This document shows positions 1 to 5,150 of a DNA stretch of 5,150 bases, in pieces (position 1 is the stretch's first letter; every line of letters begins with the position of its first letter). This DNA comes from Bacteroidaceae bacterium. GTDB taxonomy: Bacteria > Bacteroidota > Bacteroidia > Bacteroidales > Bacteroidaceae. The stretch covers positions 1 to 5,150 of the forward strand of contig JAEEOD010000251.1 of NCBI GenBank assembly GCA_016284115.1, read 5' to 3'. Both the position numbers and the translations under genes were made by a program. Under the pieces are notes generated by a model, which saw nothing but the letters and a program-made list of their open reading frames with translations, ran no database searches and was not told where the DNA came from.

Positions 1-2
1 CT

Positions 3-683
3 GCTTGTGTGTGGAAATCCGAGAGTTTGGCAGACTTTATTGGCAATTACCTTGGTCCTGAGATGGAGAAACGTGGAGTAGAGGTCTATTATGGTACCAT
101 TGAACGCGCCAACTTGGAACTGAGTCACACAGTGATGAACCATCCTACAGCTAGCAAATATATTAAAGGTATGGGATTCCAATGGGCTGGCAAGGATGCT
201 TTGCCTACCTTGCATAAGGAATATCCTAATTTACCTTGTTACCAGACAGAGCAGGAGTGTGGTGATGGCAAGAACGACTGGAAGGGTGCCATGCATTCAT
301 GGGACTTGATGAAGCATTATTTTAAGAATGGCGTGCAGGCTTATTTCTATTGGAATACCTCATTACTTGAGGGTGGCGTTAGCCGTTGGGGATGGAGTCA
401 GAATAGCCTGGTGACGGTGAATAAGGACAATAAGACTTTCCGTTATACACCAGAATACTACGTTTTGAAACATGCCAGTCACTATGTATTGCCAGGAGCT
501 AAACTGTTGGATTTGTCAGGCACTTATGCTGACGCTATGGCTTTTGTCAATACTGATGGTAGTGTGGTTGCTTTGGTGGGCAACCAAACTGATCATGAGC
601 AGGCTGTTACATTGCAGCTGAATGAGGTGAACCAAACGGTAACATTGGCTCCGAATACCCTAAATACAGTTGTTCTGAAGTAA
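3..683 (+). CDS. GH30 family glycoside hydrolase (glucosylceramidase / beta-glucanase type), C-terminal part
   Basis: This is the 3' end of a glycoside hydrolase family 30 gene; the reading frame is already open at base 3 (Ala-Cys-Val-Trp...), so the start lies outside the window. The GTG at 9 is an internal valine codon, not a start. What is seen: the CVWxxESLxDFIGxYLGP segment of the (beta/alpha)8 barrel, then YQTEQECGDG at about bases 237-266. The first Glu of TEQE (bases 249-251) is the likely nucleophile. Barrel-closing motifs YFYWN and GGVSRWGWSQNSLV follow, then PEYYVLKHASHYVLPGAK. The last ~60 residues are the small C-terminal beta-sandwich that family members carry. Full-length relatives are about 450-500 residues, so roughly half is missing. 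The family retains configuration and cleaves beta-linked glucosides, including beta-1,6-glucan or glucosylceramide-type bonds; the exact substrate cannot be read here. Relatives are normally exported, but the signal peptide would be off-window. It ends in three tandem TAA codons. Confidence 0.88.
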   Translation, partial: ACVWKSESLADFIGNYLGPEMEKRGVEVYYGTIERANLELSHTVMNHPTASKYIKGMGFQWAGKDALPTLHKEYPNLPCYQTEQECGDGKNDWKGAMHSWDLMKHYFKNGVQAYFYWNTSLLEGGVSRWGWSQNSLVTVNKDNKTFRYTPEYYVLKHASHYVLPGAKLLDLSGTYADAMAFVNTDGSVVALVGNQTDHEQAVTLQLNEVNQTVTLAPNTLNTVVLK

Positions 684-686
684 TAA

Positions 687-734
687 TAACACCCCAATAT
701 TACCCCTCTACAATGGAGGGGTACGAGGGTGTTA
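687..734. repeat. two-tier palindrome between GH30 and PPTase genes
   Basis: A nested inverted repeat fills most of the gap. Outer arms are TAACACCC (687-694) and GGGTGTTA (727-734), a perfect 8-bp match. Inner arms are TACCCCTC (701-708) and GAGGGGTA (716-723), also perfect, with a 7-base loop. The arms are separated by short unpaired internal stretches (695-700 and 724-726). As RNA it would form a long, stable hairpin just behind the GH30 stop codons. No T-run follows on the plus strand, so it is not a textbook intrinsic terminator. It may slow or end transcription, protect the 3' end of the GH30 mRNA, or be a copy of an interspersed palindromic repeat. Confidence 0.7.
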
Positions 735-756
735 GAGTATGTAGAAGAAATATGAA

Positions 757-1320
757 ATGATATACATCAACGATAAAATATACGACTTCGACTTGCAAGT
801 GGCGTTGGCAGAGTTGTCTGGGCAGCGTCGTGAGCAAGCTTTGAAATTTAAACACGAGTTAGGGCAGCGAACTTGTGTTGCTGCCTACCTCTTGCTATGC
901 GAAGGATTACAAAAGGAATACGGCATCATTGAGAAGCCTATCTTCGAATATGGTGAACACGGCAAGCCGTCCCTTGTTGGTTATCCCCATATTTATTTCA
1001 ATCTTAGTCATTGTCGTGAGGCAGCTATTTGCATGATCTCCGACCAACCCGTGGGCATCGATATCGAATCAATCCGTACATTCAAGCAAACCCTGATGGA
1101 TTATACTATGAATGAAAATGAGGCGCACCAGATAGAGCAGGCAGAACGTCCTGAACTGGAATTCATAAAACTCTGGACACAGAAAGAGGCAGTGCTGAAG
1201 CTTACTGGTGAGGGCATCACTCGGGATTTAAAATCTGTGTTATTGAATCCGCCTGCATCGCTCACTACCATTGTCAGTTCAGATATCCGCTACATTTATA
1301 GCTACTGCTTCAATTCGTAG
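757..1320 (+). CDS. Sfp-type 4'-phosphopantetheinyl transferase
   Basis: A complete 187-residue cytoplasmic enzyme that should transfer the 4'-phosphopantetheine arm of coenzyme A to a serine of a carrier protein (ACP or PCP), turning apo into holo form. The family motifs are in order: GKP at 69-71; FNLSH at 81-85; the Mg-binding VGIDIE at 99-104 with D102 and E104; and LWTQKEAVLK at 139-148 with W140, K143, E144 and K148. Spacing in the last motif matches the WxxKExxxK of Sfp, so the metal site looks intact. It is shorter than Sfp itself (about 224 residues), with a reduced C-terminus. The ATG at 757 has no clear Shine-Dalgarno site, as is usual in Bacteroidota. No carrier protein, polyketide or peptide synthase gene is in view, so the partner is unknown; fatty-acid ACP or an aryl polyene/other secondary pathway are both possible. 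It may be read through from the GH30 gene, as no separate promoter is evident. Confidence 0.93.
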   Translation: MIYINDKIYDFDLQVALAELSGQRREQALKFKHELGQRTCVAAYLLLCEGLQKEYGIIEKPIFEYGEHGKPSLVGYPHIYFNLSHCREAAICMISDQPVGIDIESIRTFKQTLMDYTMNENEAHQIEQAERPELEFIKLWTQKEAVLKLTGEGITRDLKSVLLNPPASLTTIVSSDIRYIYSYCFNS

Positions 1321-1341
1321 TTAGAAATATTACTCCGAAAA

Positions 1342-3279
1342 TTAGTAGTTACCATTCATATCATCTACCCAACGCTTTTTTAGTAACCAAGCAGCCATTT
1401 TGGGACGGCGATCTTGGGTGAAGACACCCTTGAGATTCATACCTCGAACACGCATCAGCGCCTGACTAGTTCGGAAATCAGCAAAAGCCCAGATCATCAT
1501 GCCCTTTACATATGGTTTGGTATTGGCAATATCCAAGTAGGCGTTAATCATTTTCTGCTGGTACTCTTCTGAGAACATTTCGTCTTCATCGGCGTGATGA
1601 CCAGCTATAGCATCAGCTCCAAATTCGGTCACAACAATAGGTTTGTGCAAGTCATTATGCAGTTTGTCGAGTTCACCACTGAAATATCGCTCTGCCATAG
1701 GGAAATTACCGATATTGGTGTACCAGCCATAATAGCGATTGATAGTAATAAGATCACAACACTCCATCCAGTCGGCAGGACCTCCCATCACTCCTACAAA
1801 AGTGGCTAGTCGAGTAGGGTCAAGATGTTTGGCTTGGCGCACTAAACCACCCAAAAATTCTTTAGCAATGCGGTTTTCTTCTTCTGCTGCATCATTGGTG
1901 CCAGCCAGCACGTTGGAACCCAATGTTTTTGGAGAAGGCTCATTTGCAACACACCACATAATTACCGATGGATGGTTTTTGTCGCGGGTAATCATTTCTT
2001 GGAGCATCTTGTCGCAAACCTTTCGTCTGTGGTCAATGTCTTTCTGATCATCATAAAATACGAGGCCTACCGATGGTATTTCGTCGATAATCAATATGCC
2101 TTGCTTGTCAGCTTCAGCATACACCGACTCGTCATAAGGATAATGGCTTGTTCTAAAGGCATTGGCACCCAACCATTTCATCAGTGAGAAATCTTTCACC
2201 ATTACAGGTTGTGCTACTCCTCTGCCATAGATGGGGAAATCTTCGTGTTTACCGAAACCTCGTATAATGATGGGCTTGCCGTTTAGGAGGATATCGTCGC
2301 CCTTTACTTCAATAGTTCTTATACCTGTCTGTAATGTATAACTGTCAATAGGCTTAGCCGTATTGCCCAATTCTACAGTGACATCGTATAAATTAGGAGA
2401 TTCAGGACTCCACAACTTTACCTGTGGAATGTGAATATCTATCTCTGTCTCATCGCCGTTGAAACGTATAGGTGCAGATACTTGTTTACCATCTTTTCCT
2501 GTCACTGCTATTCTGCCGCTCGTTGCTTTCCCATTCTTTCTAACTTTGGCATGAATGATACCTTCTGTATCTTGAAAGTTGGTTGTAAGTGTGATATCTA
2601 TGAGATGAGCAGATTTTGGCACGCTATAGAGCCATACTGCCCGATGTAACCCGCTATATGGAAAGAAATCGTAGTTGGCATTAGGGTAATTTTGGCTGGC
2701 CAAAGCACCGCCAGCTACATTGCCAGGTACTCTGTCTGGAGACAGTTTGTTTTCCACCATTATCGTGATACGATTCTTCTCTCCCCATTTCACTTTATTG
2801 GTAATTGCGAAAGCAAAAGGAAGATGGCCGCCCTCATGTTGACCTAACGGCTGACCATTGATCCATACTTTTGCATAATAAACGGCTGAGCCTATGCGCA
2901 AACCGATTTCGCTATCTTTCCAAGTTGAAGGTACAAAGGTCTCTGTCTCATACCAACTACATCCCAGGTAATTATGCTGCTGGTCAAGCTGGTCGTTCCA
3001 ACTCCCAGGAACGGCTATTGACTGAGGTTCAGGCAAGCCATTAAACCATCCATTCTTTTCACCTTCATCTTTTGGATCTAGCTGGAAGTTCCATATACCA
3101 CTCAAATCAAGACGGTTGCGAACGGCATTCTGTTGCGGATAGAGCGCAATAGCAGGAATATATGGTTCATTGAAATCGTCTGCCAAAGAAGGAGTAACGA
3201 ATAAAAAAGTCAGCATAACAGCCAACAAACTACTTATAAATGAGTTTTTCATAGTATGATGTTTTAATTTGAAATTCAT
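1342..3279 (-). CDS. secreted GH2 beta-glucuronidase
   Basis: A 645-residue glycoside hydrolase family 2 enzyme predicted to release glucuronic acid from beta-glucuronides. N-terminal signal peptide: positive residues, hydrophobic core about 14-29, probable cleavage after SLA (31-33), so it is exported. Then come the jelly-roll sugar-binding domain (about 55-220), an Ig-like domain (about 225-322) and the TIM barrel (about 323-640). Key residues: the acid/base Glu is E447 in ANEP; the nucleophile is E552 in VTEFG; NRYYGWY is at 514-520; IWAFADF is at 596-602. N615-L616-K617 is the NxK motif that binds the glucuronate carboxylate and separates glucuronidases from GH2 galactosidases. The stretch between PSVG (402-405) and RDKNHPSV is about 15 residues shorter than in E. 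coli UidA, so it probably lacks the long active-site loop 1. The start used overlaps the upstream stop by one base (TAATG); Met10 (base 3252) is an equally good start that gives a neater signal peptide. Neither has a Shine-Dalgarno site. Natural substrates could be plant or host glycans or drug conjugates. Confidence 0.93.
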   Translation of the reverse strand: MNFKLKHHTMKNSFISSLLAVMLTFLFVTPSLADDFNEPYIPAIALYPQQNAVRNRLDLSGIWNFQLDPKDEGEKNGWFNGLPEPQSIAVPGSWNDQLDQQHNYLGCSWYETETFVPSTWKDSEIGLRIGSAVYYAKVWINGQPLGQHEGGHLPFAFAITNKVKWGEKNRITIMVENKLSPDRVPGNVAGGALASQNYPNANYDFFPYSGLHRAVWLYSVPKSAHLIDITLTTNFQDTEGIIHAKVRKNGKATSGRIAVTGKDGKQVSAPIRFNGDETEIDIHIPQVKLWSPESPNLYDVTVELGNTAKPIDSYTLQTGIRTIEVKGDDILLNGKPIIIRGFGKHEDFPIYGRGVAQPVMVKDFSLMKWLGANAFRTSHYPYDESVYAEADKQGILIIDEIPSVGLVFYDDQKDIDHRRKVCDKMLQEMITRDKNHPSVIMWCVANEPSPKTLGSNVLAGTNDAAEEENRIAKEFLGGLVRQAKHLDPTRLATFVGVMGGPADWMECCDLITINRYYGWYTNIGNFPMAERYFSGELDKLHNDLHKPIVVTEFGADAIAGHHADEDEMFSEEYQQKMINAYLDIANTKPYVKGMMIWAFADFRTSQALMRVRGMNLKGVFTQDRRPKMAAWLLKKRWVDDMNGNY

Positions 3280-3698
3280 TATTTTGTTTTCAATATCTCC
3301 ATCAGAATGTCATATATCTCCTCCTCACTCTCATAAGGATGAATCTGGAAATAAGGATCTCCCGTCAACATTGCAGAGAGCTGTGTCTTCGACTTGTCAT
3401 AGAAAATATGGCAAGGTTTACCTAACTTCTCAGCATAAGCCAATTCATAACCTACGCCCAGTGATGGACAAGTACACTCCGCCACCACTATGTTACACTC
3501 CCTGAGCCAAGCCGTGTCTCGGTCATATATTAAAGCATCTTTACTTCGCCCTTGCTCCATCAAATTCAGCTTCGAGCTCCCCACATGCTCGGTCAATACT
3601 GTATCAGTCTGTTGCATATATGCAATCAGTCGCTTATAGAGGTCTGCATCCACGCGCCCTCCACGAATAGACCCAGCAAAATAAATCTTCTTGTCCAT
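3279..3698 (-). CDS. DNPH1/Rcl-like 2'-deoxynucleoside 5'-phosphate N-hydrolase (nucleoside 2-deoxyribosyltransferase superfamily)
   Basis: A complete 139-residue cytoplasmic protein that closely resembles mammalian DNPH1 (Rcl), which splits the N-glycosidic bond of deoxynucleoside monophosphates into free base and deoxyribose 5-phosphate. Visible matches: KIYFAGSIRGGR at 4-15 (nucleotide-binding loop), VLTEHV at 34-39, DxxWL at 61-65, VVAExTxPSLGVGYEL-like stretch at 71-86, and LSAM at 107-110. D61 and E85 have the same 24-residue spacing as the catalytic Asp/Glu pair of rat Rcl, and E85 would be the nucleophile. S79 and S108 sit where Rcl holds the 5'-phosphate, which argues for a monophosphate hydrolase over a true nucleoside deoxyribosyltransferase, though databases often give the latter name. 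The likely role is nucleotide salvage or removal of damaged dNMPs. The stop codon shares a base with the start of the GH2 gene downstream (TAATG), suggesting one transcript and coupled translation. It is 118 bases from the DUF4468 gene; I saw no clear promoter there. Confidence 0.87.
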   Translation of the reverse strand: MDKKIYFAGSIRGGRVDADLYKRLIAYMQQTDTVLTEHVGSSKLNLMEQGRSKDALIYDRDTAWLRECNIVVAECTCPSLGVGYELAYAEKLGKPCHIFYDKSKTQLSAMLTGDPYFQIHPYESEEEIYDILMEILKTK

Positions 3699-3816
3699 AG
3701 TTAATCAGTTATGCTTTTCTTGCCATTACATATTTCTCCCAAAGAGATTGTCATCAGCTGTAATTTTGTATTCTCAATGAACAGATTATAAGAATAATGC
3801 CAAACCGGAATCTAAT
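3699..3816. other. intergenic gap with no clear signal
   Basis: This 118-base A/T-rich gap separates the DUF4468 stop codon from the Rcl-like start codon on the minus strand. I found no strong hairpin with a T-run and no well-spaced TTTG/TAnnTTTG promoter pair. A TTTG (minus strand, near 3802) has no matching -7 element at the right distance, and TCTCTTTG (minus strand, near 3740) matches 7 of 8 positions of the -7 consensus but lacks a partner. Whether the Rcl/GH2 pair is read from its own promoter or from the DUF4468 promoter is therefore open. Confidence 0.4.
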
Positions 3817-4575
3817 TTACCAGTCATCATCATCCGCTCCAGTGATACCGTTCTTAACGGCCTCACTCACCTTGTCGAGGATAGCGTTTGAGTAGGCATG
3901 TGTCATCACTAGTGCTTTCGAGCAGGTGCGCTTTTGTGCATCCTTTTCCACGAAGGGGTAGTGCTTGGCAATCTCCCACTGCTCGTCATAAAGCCTTCGG
4001 TCGGTCTTGTCATCCTTTAGACGTTTGCCGTCGCTATAGGAAGTCTGATTCCTTCGTTTGTTGTCTTCTTTGTCACTACCTATTCCTCCAAACCATCCAC
4101 CGTCTTCAACCTTCAGCACGTCATAGTTTTGCACGGTGTAGGTGATACGCATCTTTTCATCCTTGATGTCCAGCTTGATTATCGGCGTGATGCTCACGAT
4201 GTAGCGGAACAGTGTGCCAGTATGGTCTGCAATGGCGTCGATGGTTGATGAGATGATGATGACCCCCGCCTCCTTGTCGTTCAGCGTGATAGCCTGCTTG
4301 TCCTTGAAAGTGGCTGTAGCCCAGTAGTTCAATGCCACATAGATTTGCTCCTTGGTCTTGCCAGGTAATTCTATCACCTCTTGGTACGAGAGTGCTTCAT
4401 TCTTGTCCAGCGTCAATTGACTGGCAAGATTAGCTGCTGCATCAAGCCACTTTTCACCATACTTGTTTTTCGCATATTTCTCCAAGTCTTCAGTTTTCAT
4501 CACCTGTGCCTGCACCTTCATCGTACCACTAAAGGCAAAGATAATGGCTATTATCCACAAAAGATACTTTTTCAT
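3817..4575 (-). CDS. secreted DUF4468 domain (TBP-like fold) protein
   Basis: A complete 252-residue protein of unknown function. It opens with a clear signal peptide: KK, a hydrophobic core at about 4-16, and probable cleavage after VQA (21-23). No lipobox cysteine follows, so it is probably periplasmic and soluble. The central part (about 60-155) fits DUF4468, a domain with a TATA-binding-protein-like fold found mostly in Bacteroidota: an opening strand EVIELPGKTKEQIY, then a helix ALNYWATATFK, then VIIISSTID and an amphipathic strand pair ending in MRITYTVQNYDVL. The section 159-195 is glycine-, lysine- and aspartate-rich and looks disordered. A helical C-terminus (about 218-242) leads to an acidic DDDDW tail. 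The domain call is by recognition of the pattern, not a search. It has its own promoter at 4607-4638 and an A/C-rich leader with no Shine-Dalgarno site. No neighbour explains its job. Confidence 0.78.
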   Translation of the reverse strand: MKKYLLWIIAIIFAFSGTMKVQAQVMKTEDLEKYAKNKYGEKWLDAAANLASQLTLDKNEALSYQEVIELPGKTKEQIYVALNYWATATFKDKQAITLNDKEAGVIIISSTIDAIADHTGTLFRYIVSITPIIKLDIKDEKMRITYTVQNYDVLKVEDGGWFGGIGSDKEDNKRRNQTSYSDGKRLKDDKTDRRLYDEQWEIAKHYPFVEKDAQKRTCSKALVMTHAYSNAILDKVSEAVKNGITGADDDDW

Positions 4576-4606
4576 GTTGTTTGTTGTTAGTTGCGTTATT
4601 TGTTTG

Positions 4607-4638
4607 CAAATATATATTTTTCTTTAGAAACTGCCAAG
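4607..4638 (-). promoter_or_regulatory. Bacteroidota-type promoter for the DUF4468 gene
   Basis: On the minus strand a perfect -7 element TATATTTG (4614 to 4607; consensus TAnnTTTG) is preceded, after a 20-base spacer, by CTTG (4638 to 4635; consensus TTTG at -33). Spacing fits the primary sigma factor of Bacteroidota. Transcription would start near 4600, leaving a leader of roughly 25 bases rich in A and C before the ATG at 4575, which is typical for the phylum. Confidence 0.7.
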
Positions 4639-4653
4639 AAAAGTTATTTTCAT

Positions 4654-4671
4654 ATCATTTCAAGAAATGAT
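4654..4671. promoter_or_regulatory. perfect palindrome upstream of the DUF4468 promoter
   Basis: ATCATTTC (4654-4661), two bases, then GAAATGAT (4664-4671): a perfect 8-bp inverted repeat. It sits about 15 bases upstream of the -33 element of the DUF4468 promoter, where an activator or repressor dimer could bind. The central gap of two bases suits a DNA operator better than an RNA hairpin. Four T residues overlap its right end on the plus strand, but no plus-strand gene ends nearby, so a terminator role is unlikely. Role inferred from position only. Confidence 0.4.
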
Positions 4672-4723
4672 TTTACTATGAGACAAACGTGGCAATGATC
4701 TATGACCATGAGCAATTTGTCAA

Positions 4724-4743
4724 AATCCCGATCGGATTCCGAT
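4724..4743. repeat. overlapping short palindromes downstream of hicB
   Basis: Two perfect palindromes overlap here: CCGATCGG (4728-4735) and ATCGGA-T-TCCGAT (4731-4743). In addition AATCC (4724-4728) and GGATT (4734-4738) can pair around a 5-base loop, and on the minus strand this hairpin runs into TTTT. It lies 26 bases past the hicB stop codon, so it could be a weak terminator for hicAB. It could equally be a protein-binding site. The stem is only 5 bp, so terminator activity is a guess. Confidence 0.35.
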
Positions 4744-4768
4744 GTATAGTTTTCTAGAGCACAGAGTC

Positions 4769-5113
4769 CTACATTGCAGCAGAACTCTCCACCTTTTCCT
4801 CCAAAGCATCTTTAATATAAGCATTGATGGATATGCCAGCTTTAATGGCAAGCATGGCAATCTGTCGATGAATGGCAGGTGTAAGGCGTACATTCAGCAC
4901 ACCTGTATAGCTTTTGTCTGGCTCGATGCCCTCGTCTTCACAATAAGCAAGGTAGTCATCCACAGCCTCATGAAAGGCTGCTGTCAGCTCCTTGACGCTT
5001 TCACCCTCAAAGTTCACTAAGCCCTTGATGCCCTCTATCTTACCGAAGAACACTTGGTCTTTGTCGCTATATGCCACCGACCCTAAATAACCCTTGTACG
5101 TCATTGTATTCAT
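4769..5113 (-). CDS. hicB: HicB family antitoxin (RNase H-like fold plus ribbon-helix-helix)
   Basis: A complete 114-residue antitoxin of a type II HicAB system. It should bind and block the HicA mRNA-cleaving toxin and repress its own operon. The N-terminal half matches the HicB partner domain: YKGYLGSVAYSDKD at 6-19, VFFGKIEGI at 21-29, VNFEGESVKEL at 33-43, then AFHEAVDDYLAYCEDEGIEPDKSYTG, the usual helix and linker. The C-terminal part, about 72-106 (LNVRLTP, then two helices with AGISINAYIKDAL), is a ribbon-helix-helix DNA-binding domain. The start at 5113 was chosen because AAAGGAGG lies seven bases upstream; the longer open frame to 5149 would read through that site and through the end of hicA. 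Met4 (base 5104) is a second possible start. The C-terminus (ESSAAM) is short and unstructured. It follows the end of hicA by 13 bases. Confidence 0.92.
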   Translation of the reverse strand: MNTMTYKGYLGSVAYSDKDQVFFGKIEGIKGLVNFEGESVKELTAAFHEAVDDYLAYCEDEGIEPDKSYTGVLNVRLTPAIHRQIAMLAIKAGISINAYIKDALEEKVESSAAM

Positions 5114-5120
5114 ACCTATT

Positions 5121-5128
5121 CCTCCTTT
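5121..5128 (-). promoter_or_regulatory. strong Shine-Dalgarno site for hicB
   Basis: AAAGGAGG on the minus strand, seven bases before the hicB ATG at 5113. Its first two bases are also the last two of the hicA TAA stop codon (5129-5127), so ribosomes finishing hicA release on top of the hicB binding site. It decides the hicB start. Such a full site is uncommon in Bacteroidota, and none of the other genes in this window has one. Confidence 0.85.
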
Positions 5129-5150
5129 ACTTAATAAAACCCGCTTCACG
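5127..5150 (-). CDS. hicA: probable HicA toxin, last seven codons
   Basis: Read on the minus strand from the window edge, an open frame gives Arg-Glu-Ala-Gly-Phe-Ile-Lys and a TAA stop. HicA toxins, small (about 60-80 residue) double-stranded-RNA-binding-fold mRNA interferases, often end in an (I/L)xxAGxx helix such as ILREAGIS, which this resembles. Position directly upstream of hicB, with the stop codon overlapping the hicB ribosome site, is the standard hicA-hicB order. The catalytic histidine and the rest of the gene are outside the window, so whether the toxin is intact is unknown. Confidence 0.6.
   Translation of the reverse strand, partial: REAGFIK

Noticed and set aside
9..11. GTG as the start of the GH30 gene
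   Set aside because: The frame stays open to the window edge and the GTG encodes the Val of the conserved CVW motif inside the catalytic barrel.
687..734. Intrinsic terminator call for the palindrome after GH30
   Set aside because: There is no T-run after the hairpin on the plus strand, so it is listed as a palindromic repeat.
1321..1341. Bidirectional terminator between the convergent PPTase and GH2 genes
   Set aside because: The 21-base gap contains no inverted repeat able to form a stable hairpin.
1594..2649. Plus-strand open frames lying opposite the GH2 gene
   Set aside because: They are antisense to a strongly supported, well-motifed gene and their translations resemble no family.
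1..3279. A polysaccharide utilisation locus formed by GH30 and GH2
   Set aside because: The two genes are convergent, separated by a PPTase, and no SusC/SusD or regulator is in the window.
3269..3505. Plus-strand open frame across the Rcl-like gene
   Set aside because: Antisense to a conserved gene, low-complexity composition and no recognisable domain.
3888..4590. Plus-strand open frames opposite the DUF4468 gene
   Set aside because: Antisense shadows; Cys/His/Arg/Ser-rich translations typical of noncoding frames.
4742..5020. Plus-strand open frame opposite hicB
   Set aside because: Antisense to a clear HicB; no family resemblance.
5114..5149. Extended hicB start giving 12 extra N-terminal residues
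   Set aside because: The extension would be translated through the Shine-Dalgarno site and the end of hicA; HicB homology begins near the downstream Met.

Overview
The window looks like chromosomal DNA from a Bacteroidales bacterium, most likely gut or rumen and close to Prevotella/Segatella or Bacteroides. This rests on four things: the GH30 and GH2 glycosidase types; a DUF4468 lipid-free secreted protein, a family concentrated in Bacteroidota; a promoter with the Bacteroidota TAnnTTTG -7 element; and A/C-rich leaders without Shine-Dalgarno sites in front of most genes. The genus is an inference.

Left part, plus strand (1-1320). The window opens inside a GH30 glycosidase gene, of which only the C-terminal ~227 codons are present, including the nucleophile region and the C-terminal beta domain. 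It ends in three tandem TAA codons and is followed by a two-tier palindrome (687-734). Next is a complete, short Sfp-type 4'-phosphopantetheinyl transferase (757-1320).

Middle part, minus strand (1342-3698). Facing the transferase tail to tail across 21 bases is a secreted GH2 enzyme with all the sequence marks of a beta-glucuronidase: Glu pair, NRYYGWY and the NxK glucuronate motif. Directly upstream of it, sharing one base in a TAATG stop/start overlap, is a small DNPH1/Rcl-type 2'-deoxynucleoside 5'-phosphate N-hydrolase. The two are probably co-transcribed, although one is periplasmic or exported and the other cytoplasmic.

Right part, minus strand (3817-5150). A secreted DUF4468 protein of unknown function has its own recognisable Bacteroidota promoter (4607-4638). 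A perfect palindrome lies just upstream of that promoter. Beyond a palindrome-rich gap lies a type II toxin-antitoxin pair: a complete HicB antitoxin with an RNase H-like N-terminal part and a C-terminal ribbon-helix-helix, and the last seven codons of a probable HicA toxin running off the window edge. HicB has a strong Shine-Dalgarno site built into the end of hicA, which is unusual for this phylum.

The genes read as separate small units (glycan hydrolysis, carrier-protein activation, nucleotide clean-up, envelope unknown, toxin-antitoxin), not one pathway. I found no SusC/SusD pair, transposase, tRNA, rRNA or CRISPR array. I also saw no convincing evidence of an undescribed multi-gene system. 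The best leads are the Rcl/glucuronidase coupling, the DUF4468 gene with its promoter palindrome, and the palindromic element after the GH30 gene.
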